Shown: positions 1 to 7,330, counted from the first letter of the stretch. The stretch: DNA of 7,478 nucleotides from Candidatus Cloacimonadota bacterium (GCA_018654125.1 JABIME010000036.1:1-7478); one strand, 5' to 3'. Notes: a model not told the origin generated them from the letters alone. Made by a program: numbers and translations.

Positions 1-1225
1 CTAAAGTAGGAATAATAATTGGAAGATCAACTGTATCATCAACAAAATATTGTGGGATATCAAATTCAAATTCATTGATCTCAAGAGCTTCATCCCCTTG
101 ATTGCTAATCTCAATGAATCTTCCTGTAACAGCTCCTTCGCGTACAGAACCATAATTAATTGTAGTTGGATTAATTTCAATCTCAGGACCACTATTTACT
201 GCAGTTCCCAAAAAAGTGATTTCAGCTTCATTATTTAAAGGATCGTTTGATGATATTGTTCCAATTGCATCTAAAATTCCTGCTTCCTGTGGTGAATAGG
301 GAATGCTGCAAACTACAGATCCACCCGGTGGAATTGTGTATGATGTTCCAGCTCCCCAGGCAATATATTCAGATCCTTCACCTGTAATATCTTCAAATGC
401 TACTAAAAGATCTGCTACTCCAATATTGGAAATGGTAAACTGCCCATTAATCACATCACCAACAGTTACAATTCCATAATCGATCGTTGTTGGATCAATA
501 TTTATTTGAGGTGCTCCTCCGCCAGCAAGATCAACTTTATATAGGTTATCAGAGCCGCCTGTGCCATTATCGCAATACCATAGATGTTGACCGTCGAAAA
601 CAATACCTGCAGGATCAACACCCTCTGATGGATGAGTTTCTAGAAGTGTTCCATTTGAAGGATCAATTTTATAAAGAGCATCTCCCCAATAATCAGCCAT
701 CCAGAGATTATCATTTTCTAAACACAGATCCCATGGTTGTGCATCTGGAGCTGGAAGTTGCTGAATTATACTTCCTGTATTATCCACTTTGTAGATTTCT
801 CCATCAGGATCATAATAAGCAGTAACCCAAAAATCACCATTATCATAAGCAATACCACTCATGTAATGCGCAGGTAGATCAAATTGTGATAAGATGGCAC
901 CAGAATTAATGTCCAATTCATAAGCAGTAGCCGGAACAGATGGGTTTGTAACGTGATCGGTAACCCAAAGATTAGTACCATCAAAAGTCATACCAAAGCT
1001 GTCTCCAATATTCACATTAGAGAATTGCAGTTGATAAGTTCCATCACTTGGATCGATCTGATAAACTTCATCTCCATTTGCACCATAAATACCACAATAA
1101 AGGTATGTGCCATCAAATGCTAATCCAGATGCACCTTCAGGAATCTGGAAAGTTTGCACAATTGTCCATTCTGCTGAAAGTACAACAGCAATGAATAGAT
1201 ATGAAAAAAATATTATTTTTTTCAT
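1..1225 (-). CDS. Secreted beta-propeller protein with HYDIN/ASPM-type (choice-of-anchor D) Ig-like domains, C-terminus off the window
   Basis: The reading frame is open from the ATG at 1225-1223 to the left edge: 408 codons without a stop, so the C-terminus is missing. The start is set by a strong AAGGAGG five bases upstream. Residues 1-18 are a signal peptide (Lys-Lys, hydrophobic run, cleavage probably after LSA18). Residues 30-235 hold five repeats starting near 34, 78, 124, 166 and 207. Each has a G-[LMI]-x-[FY]-D-G-like strand ending in LW or LY, followed by a Y-x-[IVL]-D segment, as in NHL/YncE-like propellers. From about 238 there are two tandem Ig-like domains, each opening with an I-x-I-[ND]-PTTI-[DN]-YG motif (second opening about 346-360), typical of HYDIN/ASPM-SPD2 'choice-of-anchor D' domains. 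Such proteins are usually secreted or surface-bound in FCB-group bacteria. Ligand and anchoring are unknown, because any sorting domain would lie outside. It is divergent from the lipoprotein gene. The architecture is well supported; the function is not. Confidence 0.88.
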   Translation of the reverse strand, partial: MKKIIFFSYLFIAVVLSAEWTIVQTFQIPEGASGLAFDGTYLYCGIYGANGDEVYQIDPSDGTYQLQFSNVNIGDSFGMTFDGTNLWVTDHVTNPSVPATAYELDINSGAILSQFDLPAHYMSGIAYDNGDFWVTAYYDPDGEIYKVDNTGSIIQQLPAPDAQPWDLCLENDNLWMADYWGDALYKIDPSNGTLLETHPSEGVDPAGIVFDGQHLWYCDNGTGGSDNLYKVDLAGGGAPQINIDPTTIDYGIVTVGDVINGQFTISNIGVADLLVAFEDITGEGSEYIAWGAGTSYTIPPGGSVVCSIPYSPQEAGILDAIGTISSNDPLNNEAEITFLGTAVNSGPEIEINPTTINYGSVREGAVTGRFIEISNQGDEALEINEFEFDIPQYFVDDTVDLPIIIPTL

Positions 1226-1230
1226 GTTAT

Positions 1231-1237
1231 CCTCCTT
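1231..1237 (-). promoter_or_regulatory. Strong Shine-Dalgarno (AAGGAGG) for the propeller gene
   Basis: On the minus strand AAGGAGG is followed by ATAAC and then ATG at 1225. This near-perfect anti-16S complement at a spacing of five fixes the start of the secreted propeller protein. Confidence 0.85.
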
Positions 1238-1409
1238 CATTTTAATGTTCTAACTACCAATAAATTTAAAAAGTTATGTATGCTGTCAAGTAAGATAATT
1301 ATGATTGAATTGGAAAATATAATTTTTTACTGGACGTATAAATTTGATTTTTACAAATATAACACACATATAGTAAATTAAGATATAAGATTTCAAATTT
1401 AAAAACTTT

Positions 1410-1415
1410 AGGGGG
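1410..1415 (+). promoter_or_regulatory. Shine-Dalgarno (AGGGGG) for the lipoprotein gene
   Basis: AGGGGG lies four bases before the ATG at 1420. It favours this start over the in-frame ATG three codons later, and the chosen start also gives a normal positively charged N-region (Met-Arg-Lys) for the signal peptide. Confidence 0.75.
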
Positions 1416-1419
1416 ATAT

Positions 1420-3051
1420 ATGAGAAAAATGATTTTACCATTCTTTTTGGTTTTATTGTTAATTAGTTGTTCGATTCCTGATGATATTGGTATTCCTTCG
1501 TGGACAGTACCAGTACGTTTGGTTCTTTTGAATGATACTTTTGATGCAGAAGCTATAGCAGAAGAAGTTGGATCATTCCAAGCAAATGGAGATACACTCC
1601 AGTTTTATGAAATAATTTCTGAATCGCAATTTTTTGGTGATATAGAAATTGAGGATACGGGAGTTCATAGTGAAGTTTATTCACTTGGAGAGTATGCACC
1701 ACCAGAGATAGCAGCGTTAGATGGACAGCCGGTAAATGTAATACCAGGATATCCAGATATTACAGTTCCATTTGTAATTGTTAAAGATTTTGAACCATTT
1801 GATGAATATGAGCAAATTAAATTTGTGAGTGGAAATTTAAATCTTACGATTACCAATAATACTGTTTTCTGGCTAGGAAATGCTCCAGAAGGTTTACCAT
1901 TAACAGTTCAGATTTTAGATGGTGAAGATATTCTTCAAGTTGAAGAAGCTATATTTGAAAACATAGCTCCTCTTGGTGGAACTGCTACAGGCGTTATAAG
2001 TCTTGCGGATAGTCTTATAGGAAACGATATTACAGTTAAGCTTATTGGTGAAGGTGAAATAACAGATGATGGAACAGCAATTATTGACACATCAGCTACC
2101 GGACAAATGGATATTCAAATTACAGATATTCAAGCTGAATATGTTATAAATGCTCAAATTCCTTCTCAACCAATAGAGCTAATAGAAGGTTATAAAGATA
2201 TTGATCTTATTCAACCTGAAATAGTGGATGAAGACAGTTTCATGTTTAGTGGTAACAGTTCAATCATTTTTACAATAGAATCAGAAATTCCAATGATAGC
2301 TTCATTTGAGCTTATTGCACAACGTGATACAACAGTAATTTCATTAACAAGTTATGAAGGTGAACCAATAAACCTGAATGTAGAAGAAGGAATATCTCAG
2401 GTCGAATTTAGTTCCGATGAATATAATATAAATGAAATGTTACAAATTATTCCAGATGGATTTGAATATACGATGAATCCATTTATTGGAAATGGAACAG
2501 TGATACCATATCTCTCTTTCAATGATTCAATATTAATTGATTTTGAAGTTATTGCTGATCTTCAGATCGAGACTTATGAAGCTGATGGAATGTGGGTCAT
2601 CCCACTTAGCAGCGGAGAGATAAATATTGATGTGATGGATACAGAAGCATTTGAACCAAGAATGTTCGAATCATATAATACAGGTAAAATTATTTTTAAA
2701 TATTGGAACAACACTGGTATGGAAGTTGGATTTGACATCCTTGTTTCTGAAGACTCAACAAGTGTTTTGAGTGAAATATATAATTTTGAAGGACCTGACT
2801 CTTTAAGTAATGTTGAAATGTTCAGGGTTCCTCTATTTGAGCAAACAAGCGGTGATAATTATAAGGAATTGGAAGTAACAGTATTGCAGGAAGAGTTGGA
2901 TTATTTCATTAGCGATTCTGTTTACACAGCTCCTAGAATTCACATATTCAGCGAAGGTGAAGATGCCTGGACAGGTGGTTTGAAAATCCAAGCAGATCTT
3001 GTGATCGAAGTGAATATTGGTGATCATCTTTTCGATGAAGATGAAGAGTAG
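1420..3051 (+). CDS. Large, strongly acidic predicted lipoprotein of unknown function
   Basis: A lipoprotein signal opens the protein: MRK, a hydrophobic stretch, and lipobox LISC with Cys17, the only cysteine. It should be lipid-anchored; Ser at +2 would favour the outer membrane by E. coli rules, which may not apply here. The mature part is almost all predicted beta-strand and turn, without transmembrane segments or catalytic motifs I recognise. It begins with an IPSW motif (25-28) of a type I associate with lipoproteins of Cloacimonadota-like bacteria. By hand count there are about 103 Asp/Glu against about 15 Lys/Arg, and the tail ends DEDEE. Three stretches starting near 137, 277 and 421 share a [ST]-G-[NK] start, a hydrophobic strand, often NNT, then another strand and an acidic turn, which suggests repeated Ig-like sandwiches. 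The barrel gene follows after 11 nt, so the two are probably co-transcribed and may work together at the outer membrane. No specific family is recognised. Confidence 0.88.
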   Translation: MRKMILPFFLVLLLISCSIPDDIGIPSWTVPVRLVLLNDTFDAEAIAEEVGSFQANGDTLQFYEIISESQFFGDIEIEDTGVHSEVYSLGEYAPPEIAALDGQPVNVIPGYPDITVPFVIVKDFEPFDEYEQIKFVSGNLNLTITNNTVFWLGNAPEGLPLTVQILDGEDILQVEEAIFENIAPLGGTATGVISLADSLIGNDITVKLIGEGEITDDGTAIIDTSATGQMDIQITDIQAEYVINAQIPSQPIELIEGYKDIDLIQPEIVDEDSFMFSGNSSIIFTIESEIPMIASFELIAQRDTTVISLTSYEGEPINLNVEEGISQVEFSSDEYNINEMLQIIPDGFEYTMNPFIGNGTVIPYLSFNDSILIDFEVIADLQIETYEADGMWVIPLSSGEINIDVMDTEAFEPRMFESYNTGKIIFKYWNNTGMEVGFDILVSEDSTSVLSEIYNFEGPDSLSNVEMFRVPLFEQTSGDNYKELEVTVLQEELDYFISDSVYTAPRIHIFSEGEDAWTGGLKIQADLVIEVNIGDHLFDEDEE

Positions 3052-3055
3052 GGAG
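3051..3055 (+). promoter_or_regulatory. Shine-Dalgarno (GGGAG) overlapping the lipoprotein stop codon
   Basis: The last G of the lipoprotein TAG is the first base of GGGAG, which lies seven bases from the ATG at 3063. Ribosomes finishing the lipoprotein therefore end on the initiation site of the barrel gene, which supports one mRNA and possible translational coupling. Confidence 0.75.
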
Positions 3056-3062
3056 AAATAAC

Positions 3063-4289
3063 ATGAGAAAAGTATTATTAACATTAATTACCCTGACATT
3101 AAGTTTAGCATTGTTTGGAAATTTTGATTTTTTCCCAGAGAATCCTGCAGATAATGCAGATAGATCTTTTTCGCAAATCCATATTCCTTTTAGTGCATAC
3201 GAATTAAATGTGAATAACTCTATATTAAGATTCGATGATATGTTGATGTTCCAAACTGATCATCAACTTACAGATGGTGAGAAGAGTATACTGACAGCAG
3301 ATGATTTTTTATTAGACTTTAATACTTCTCACGATTTTATTAATTTCGGGCATAAGTATTGGAACTTTAATTTTGGTCTTAAAACATTTGGGAATGTAGA
3401 GATCCTAGATAAAATGTATTCTAACCTGGTTATATACGGAAACGATACAAACAGACCGTATGAAAGCAATACAGGTGAAGGCAGTACAGTTTTTTCATTT
3501 TGGAGGGCTACGCTAGATTTTGCATATCCAAAAGGACTCAGTTTTGGCATGATTCCCGGATTATTCCCAGAGGAAGAGAGTAGCTCTTTTGTGGAATATT
3601 TAAGGGATATGACCCTTTATGTTGGTGCAAATATCAACTTAGATTATTCAATGATGTATGCATCTATTGATGATAGTTCTCAGAAATTTGGATCAATGGA
3701 TGACAGCCTTTATTATCACTATAATGCCCATTTTGAATATACCGATGAGGGATCAGTTGGGAGACTTACTCCATCTTTTGGATTTGGTGTAAAAGCTACA
3801 ATTTTTAATGGGAATTTCCACGCTCAAATTGATGATATCTTCATGCAGTTGAATTATAAGAATCTCGGTGGTGGCTGGTATGAAAAATACTACAGAAATG
3901 ATCTGTTATATTTTGACGAAGATTATGAAGCAATTGAAGAGACATTTGCCGAAGATGATTCTACAAGAATAAAGAACCGTTATGTAAAATTTAATCCAAG
4001 TGTAAGTGTTGGAATGGACTATACTATCTTGGACGGTTTACAGATAATGGCTAAATATATTAATAATCAGCATTCCTACAAGAATGGATTTTCTTTAGGT
4101 GCAGGTTATCAATGGAGATGGTTGCCGTTCCAAGCTGTACTTGGATATGATGATAATATTTATTATGAATTCAAAACAGGTTTGATATTTGACAGATTTG
4201 AATGGCAAACAGGAGCAACATTCTATCATGGATTTTTCCGTTATGGAAAAGGTATAGGCTTGAATTCATCAATGATGGTAAAATTTTAA
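3063..4289 (+). CDS. Predicted outer-membrane beta-barrel protein, DUF5723-like
   Basis: Residues 1-19 form a Sec signal peptide (MRK, Leu/Thr-rich core, probable cleavage after LFG19). The mature protein has no cysteine and no long hydrophobic helix. It shows many amphipathic strands rich in Tyr, Phe, Trp and Gly, for instance around 98-110, 148-163, 183-200, 236-265, 311-335 and 342-408. It ends in Met-Val-Lys-Phe with a terminal Phe, the usual C-terminal signal for BAM-assembled barrels. The region 65-130 (a TDGEKSIL segment, an FGLKTFG strand, then LVIYGND) resembles the N-terminal half of DUF5723 proteins of Bacteroidetes and relatives; I judge this by eye. Length fits that family. An acidic segment at about 284-300 is probably a surface loop. 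It is second in a unit with the lipoprotein and is followed directly by a terminator. It could be a channel or structural barrel; no substrate can be inferred. Confidence 0.85.
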   Translation: MRKVLLTLITLTLSLALFGNFDFFPENPADNADRSFSQIHIPFSAYELNVNNSILRFDDMLMFQTDHQLTDGEKSILTADDFLLDFNTSHDFINFGHKYWNFNFGLKTFGNVEILDKMYSNLVIYGNDTNRPYESNTGEGSTVFSFWRATLDFAYPKGLSFGMIPGLFPEEESSSFVEYLRDMTLYVGANINLDYSMMYASIDDSSQKFGSMDDSLYYHYNAHFEYTDEGSVGRLTPSFGFGVKATIFNGNFHAQIDDIFMQLNYKNLGGGWYEKYYRNDLLYFDEDYEAIEETFAEDDSTRIKNRYVKFNPSVSVGMDYTILDGLQIMAKYINNQHSYKNGFSLGAGYQWRWLPFQAVLGYDDNIYYEFKTGLIFDRFEWQTGATFYHGFFRYGKGIGLNSSMMVKF

Positions 4290-4312
4290 TAATTAGCTAA
4301 AAGATTACAAAG

Positions 4313-4342
4313 CAGCCTGTTTTTAACGGGCTGTTTTTTTTT
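4313..4342 (+). terminator. Rho-independent terminator of the lipoprotein/barrel unit
   Basis: CAGCCTG (4313-4319) pairs with CGGGCTG (4327-4333): seven pairs including one T-G wobble, with a seven-base TTTTTAA loop, followed by nine T (4334-4342). A further G-T wobble and A-T pairs can extend the base of the stem. It sits 23 bases after the barrel stop codon. On the minus strand the hairpin is followed only by CTTTGTAATCTTTT, so termination of the opposing VWA transcript here is possible but weaker. Confidence 0.9.
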
Positions 4343-6332
4343 ATAATAATCCCCATCGTTTTCGTAAGAATAACTCAGTACAAAACGCAATTAAAAAAAT
4401 AGCAATTACATACCATTTTTTATATATTGGAATTTCATAACGCATTTTTATGATCTCTTTTTCTGCTTTGCTTATATCAAAATGATTTGCTTTATTTAGC
4501 ACTTTCCCATTAGTTTTATTAGAAATGTATGATAGCAGAGATCTGTTTACTCCAATATCTCTGCTTTCAGGAGAAATGTGGGATATCATGAACTCACCTT
4601 CAGTTTGCAAATTAGATATTTTATCAGTAATAATGTAATTATAATCTCCGGGAGGAAGAGTTGAAATTGTTATATAGTGCTTGTTATTTGCTTTAAGCAT
4701 AAAACCTTGATGAACAATTTTACCATTAGAATTTGAAACAGAAATTTCTGCATTTATATTACTAATTGGAGAAAGTTTTTCATCAAAAGCATGAAGATCA
4801 ATATCTATATCTTCTCCTAGGTAAAAGGAGTTTTTATCTAATGATGCATAAAAACGCTCGGAGTTTGTTTGACCTAGCCATGAAAAAATATTATGAATAA
4901 AATCATTGTAACTATCTCCTGAATCCCAAAGCTGCCATTTCCAAAGATCGTTGAATACAAAACTTAAGATTTTCCCATTCCCAATATTATTGAAAATAAT
5001 GGCAGAACTTTTCTCCTCATTACTAATTTCTGCCAAAACTTTAGCTTGAATTTTTGAACGAGCATAATAATATGAAATAGGTGGGATATTCTTGATGTTT
5101 TTATTCTGAATTGAAGCAAATGTGTTAAATTGATTGCTCTGATTGGTTAGAGTAAAAGTAGATTTAAAAGTATTATTTATGTTTAAGGGTATAACAGCTG
5201 AAAGATTTGAGATACTTTTAATTGGTTTTCCAATAACAAAAAGTCCACCACCTTTTTTCACAAATCTATCAATTATATCTACTTCATTTTTATTTAGAGA
5301 TAGATCACCATTATTTATTAATGTAAGAACATTAATGTCATTCATTTCGGTTTCAAAGTTTGCTATTTTATCTACCGATAGCAGGTTACCTTTCTTAAGT
5401 AAAAATTTACTTTGCCAGTGCTGATTTTGGTTTACGGCACCAATTATAAATTTTGCATCCCAATTTAAATTATCAGATATCAGCAAGTTTGTAGAGCGGT
5501 CACGCTTAACCTGAATTGCGCTATTTATAATGTTATTATCAGTATTAATTTCAGCGGAATCTGCTGTTATCTTAAAACTAATTGGAGTGAAACCGCTATT
5601 TATAAATGAGACATCAAAAGTGAGTTGAAGAAACTCCTTATCATCAAAATCAATATCTCTTTTGCTGATTGCTTTGTTATCAGAAAACAGTTCAACTTTT
5701 ACTTTTCCATTATAATTTTTAGAATTTATTCCAATTTGAATTGGTGTAACCTCATTTCTATAAATTGCTTTATTATGTTCGATGTCAGAAATTCTAAGAT
5801 CAAAAACATCAGAGTTAAAAATGGGATTAAAAGTGTAAATTGGGATTTTATAATTCACAATAATTTCCAGATCATCATCATTTAGCCATCCATCAGAAAG
5901 TAAGATTATTGCTTCAATATTTCTTGGATCATTCTTTTTAAAAGTTTGTAATAATGTCTTACTTAGGTTTGTAGATTTCGTGTTACCATCTATACCATCC
6001 GCAAAATCGAATATAATAATTTCATGATCTTTTAATGCTAAAGTTTTTTCAATTTCTTTTCTAATACTCTTAAAAACTTCAAGTTTAGATCCTTCATTAC
6101 CAACTTGGAGCATACTGTCTGAAATATCATTTAGAATAATAATAGATGGCTTAGCTATTTTATTTTTGAAGTAATATAGAATTGGGTTTAGAAGCAGTAA
6201 AAGTAATATGATTATAGAAATCGAGCGTAAACTGATCAACAAAATCTTTTTCCAGCCACCAATTATGGGAATAGTTTTTCTATAAAAGAATGAGATGAGT
6301 ATAATAGAGAGCAGTATTAATATTATTTTCAT
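4341..6332 (-). CDS. Membrane-anchored VWA-domain protein with a cysteine-free GATase1-like segment
   Basis: Two hydrophobic segments near the N-terminus (about 1-16 and 29-48, ending LLNP) and one near the C-terminus (about 638-655) should anchor the protein in the inner membrane. Residues about 62-180 form a von Willebrand A domain with MIDAS residues in place: DISDS at 69-73, Thr121 in a STNL context and Asp147 in LLSDG, so metal binding is likely. A strand-rich region follows (about 180-275). Residues about 282-487 resemble the class I glutamine amidotransferase-like fold of this family (KKGGGLFVIG at 359-368; WKWQLWDSGD at 464-473). The only cysteine in the protein is Cys651 in the last membrane segment, so a Cys-dependent amidotransferase activity is excluded. 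An Ig-like region (about 497-583) precedes the last helix. The family resembles BatA/aerotolerance-type and other large VWA membrane proteins of Bacteroidetes and Planctomycetes. The start lies two bases after the radical SAM stop, without a clear Shine-Dalgarno, which suggests coupling. A role in protein assembly or envelope quality control is possible but unproven. Confidence 0.88.
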   Translation of the reverse strand: MKIILILLSIILISFFYRKTIPIIGGWKKILLISLRSISIIILLLLLLNPILYYFKNKIAKPSIIILNDISDSMLQVGNEGSKLEVFKSIRKEIEKTLALKDHEIIIFDFADGIDGNTKSTNLSKTLLQTFKKNDPRNIEAIILLSDGWLNDDDLEIIVNYKIPIYTFNPIFNSDVFDLRISDIEHNKAIYRNEVTPIQIGINSKNYNGKVKVELFSDNKAISKRDIDFDDKEFLQLTFDVSFINSGFTPISFKITADSAEINTDNNIINSAIQVKRDRSTNLLISDNLNWDAKFIIGAVNQNQHWQSKFLLKKGNLLSVDKIANFETEMNDINVLTLINNGDLSLNKNEVDIIDRFVKKGGGLFVIGKPIKSISNLSAVIPLNINNTFKSTFTLTNQSNQFNTFASIQNKNIKNIPPISYYYARSKIQAKVLAEISNEEKSSAIIFNNIGNGKILSFVFNDLWKWQLWDSGDSYNDFIHNIFSWLGQTNSERFYASLDKNSFYLGEDIDIDLHAFDEKLSPISNINAEISVSNSNGKIVHQGFMLKANNKHYITISTLPPGDYNYIITDKISNLQTEGEFMISHISPESRDIGVNRSLLSYISNKTNGKVLNKANHFDISKAEKEIIKMRYEIPIYKKWYVIAIFLIAFCTELFLRKRWGLL

Positions 6333-6334
6333 AA

Positions 6335-7318
6335 TTACCAGTTTTCATCTGGTTCAACATCTGAAAAGATAAAATTATCTTTCTTCATATTCTTACTAAT
6401 TTTAATTGGAATTTTCTGTAGTCCAAGTTTAGTTTTTACTTCTTTTAACATTCTAGAATTGAATCCCTTGAACAAAGAAATATCTTTGTTAGAAATTTCT
6501 AAAGTTTTAGTTTTAAAGTTATTAAGTATTTTTGTTTTCAATATTTCAGCTCTTACCAATTCTCCAAATGATTGATGATAAGGCCCTGCAATAATACTAT
6601 CTTTTTCGATATCCGAATGTAGCCCAACCTTAATTACAGAAATATCTTCTTTTTTAAATTTTTCTACCAGCCTCGAGGTAATCTCAATAGATTCCTCTAA
6701 TGTTAGTGGGGAATATTCTCCATCCTTATACCAATCTTCCAGCATAGTGTTTTTTAGAACTATCGTTGGATAAATTCTCACAAAATCTGGCTTTAACTTA
6801 ATTGTTGTTTCAATTGTTTCATCGAGTGTAGTAGTATTGAAACCTGGAAGTCCCAGCATTAATTGAACACCAAGGATAATGTTATTTTTTTTAATCAAGT
6901 TGCACGATTCAGTAGCAACTTGGGAAGTATACCCGCGTTTTGTTGCCGATAGAACTTCATCAGAGAAACTTTGAACTCCTAATTCTATAGTTCGAACATT
7001 GTTGTTCTTACAAAAATCTATAATATCTTTATCAATGGAATCTGGTCTTGTAGAAATTCTGATACTGGTTAAAGCGTCTTTGTATTCATTTACAGCATCA
7101 AAATATTGTTGCTGAAGTTTTTTTGATAATTCTGTAAATGTACCACCAAAAAAAGCGATCTCTTTATCTTCCAATTTATTATTATCACAAAATTTTTTAA
7201 CGCTATCAGAAATTGATTGAATAATAGGTGGTTTACTTTTTGTAATTGTATCTTGATCACAATATACACAATCGAATGGACATCCAAGATGAGGAATGAA
7301 AATCGGAAATATTTTCAT
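6335..7318 (-). CDS. Elp3-like radical SAM protein without acetyltransferase domain
   Basis: This predicted cytoplasmic [4Fe-4S]/S-adenosylmethionine enzyme carries the cluster motif C13-x3-C17-x2-C20, in a PHLGCPFDCVYC context. FFGGTF (56-61) is the SAM-contacting glycine motif. Conserved strands follow: IELGVQSF (111-118), GVQLMLGLPG (150-159), RIYP (181-184), and VGLHS (231-235) with AGPYH (244-248). These match the Elp3-related family that carries a Radical_SAM_C domain (E. coli YhcC is a relative). At 327 residues it stops before where the GNAT domain of true Elp3 would begin, so it is not a complete tRNA U34 carboxymethylation enzyme. Clostridia carry a close type between rnc and smc. 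Here it follows rnc by 12 nt and precedes the VWA gene by 2 nt. A role in RNA modification is plausible from the family and the neighbour, but the substrate is not known to me. No good Shine-Dalgarno precedes the ATG, although the N-terminus matches relatives well. Confidence 0.93.
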   Translation of the reverse strand: MKIFPIFIPHLGCPFDCVYCDQDTITKSKPPIIQSISDSVKKFCDNNKLEDKEIAFFGGTFTELSKKLQQQYFDAVNEYKDALTSIRISTRPDSIDKDIIDFCKNNNVRTIELGVQSFSDEVLSATKRGYTSQVATESCNLIKKNNIILGVQLMLGLPGFNTTTLDETIETTIKLKPDFVRIYPTIVLKNTMLEDWYKDGEYSPLTLEESIEITSRLVEKFKKEDISVIKVGLHSDIEKDSIIAGPYHQSFGELVRAEILKTKILNNFKTKTLEISNKDISLFKGFNSRMLKEVKTKLGLQKIPIKISKNMKKDNFIFSDVEPDENW

Positions 7319-7330
7319 TTCATTAGAAGT

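Larger units (their letters stand above)
1226..1419. promoter_or_regulatory. Divergent intergenic region with weak promoter candidates
   Basis: This 194-bp, very AT-rich spacer must carry the starts of both the minus-strand propeller gene and the plus-strand lipoprotein/barrel unit. On the minus strand a perfect TTGACA lies at 1289-1284, with a poor TTTATT -10 candidate at 1264-1259 (19-bp spacer). On the plus strand TTGATT at 1344-1349 and TATAGT at 1369-1374 are also 19 bp apart. Both spacers are longer than ideal and A/T matches are frequent here by chance, so neither is a firm call. No operator-like palindrome, riboswitch or small ORF stood out. Confidence 0.35.

Noticed and set aside
487..825. 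Plus-strand open frame of 112 codons
   Set aside because: It lies opposite the propeller coding sequence, has no ribosome-binding site, and its His/Gln/Tyr-rich content is the antisense of the repeat region. The minus-strand frame explains the sequence fully.
1339..1346. TAAATTTG, matching the Bacteroidetes -7 promoter consensus TAnnTTTG
   Set aside because: No TTTG-like -33 element lies at the proper distance, and such A/T-rich octamers are expected by chance here. Use of this promoter type in the host is also unknown.
1262..1405. AAATTTAAAAA occurring twice (1262-1272 and 1395-1405) in the divergent spacer
   Set aside because: An 11-base direct repeat of only A and T is weak evidence in so AT-rich a region, and it has no dyad symmetry that would suggest an operator.
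1420..3051. Salt-in halophile adaptation as the cause of the acidic lipoprotein
   Set aside because: The cytoplasmic radical SAM protein and the RNase III tail are lysine-rich, not acidic.
2833..3084. Minus-strand open frame across the lipoprotein/barrel junction
   Set aside because: Antisense shadow of two well-supported genes; no Shine-Dalgarno and no recognisable domain.
5143..5885. Two plus-strand open frames (5143-5424 and 5625-5885)
   Set aside because: Both are antisense to the VWA coding region and show only low-complexity hydrophobic or Ile/Asn/Phe-rich translation, as expected from AT-rich DNA.
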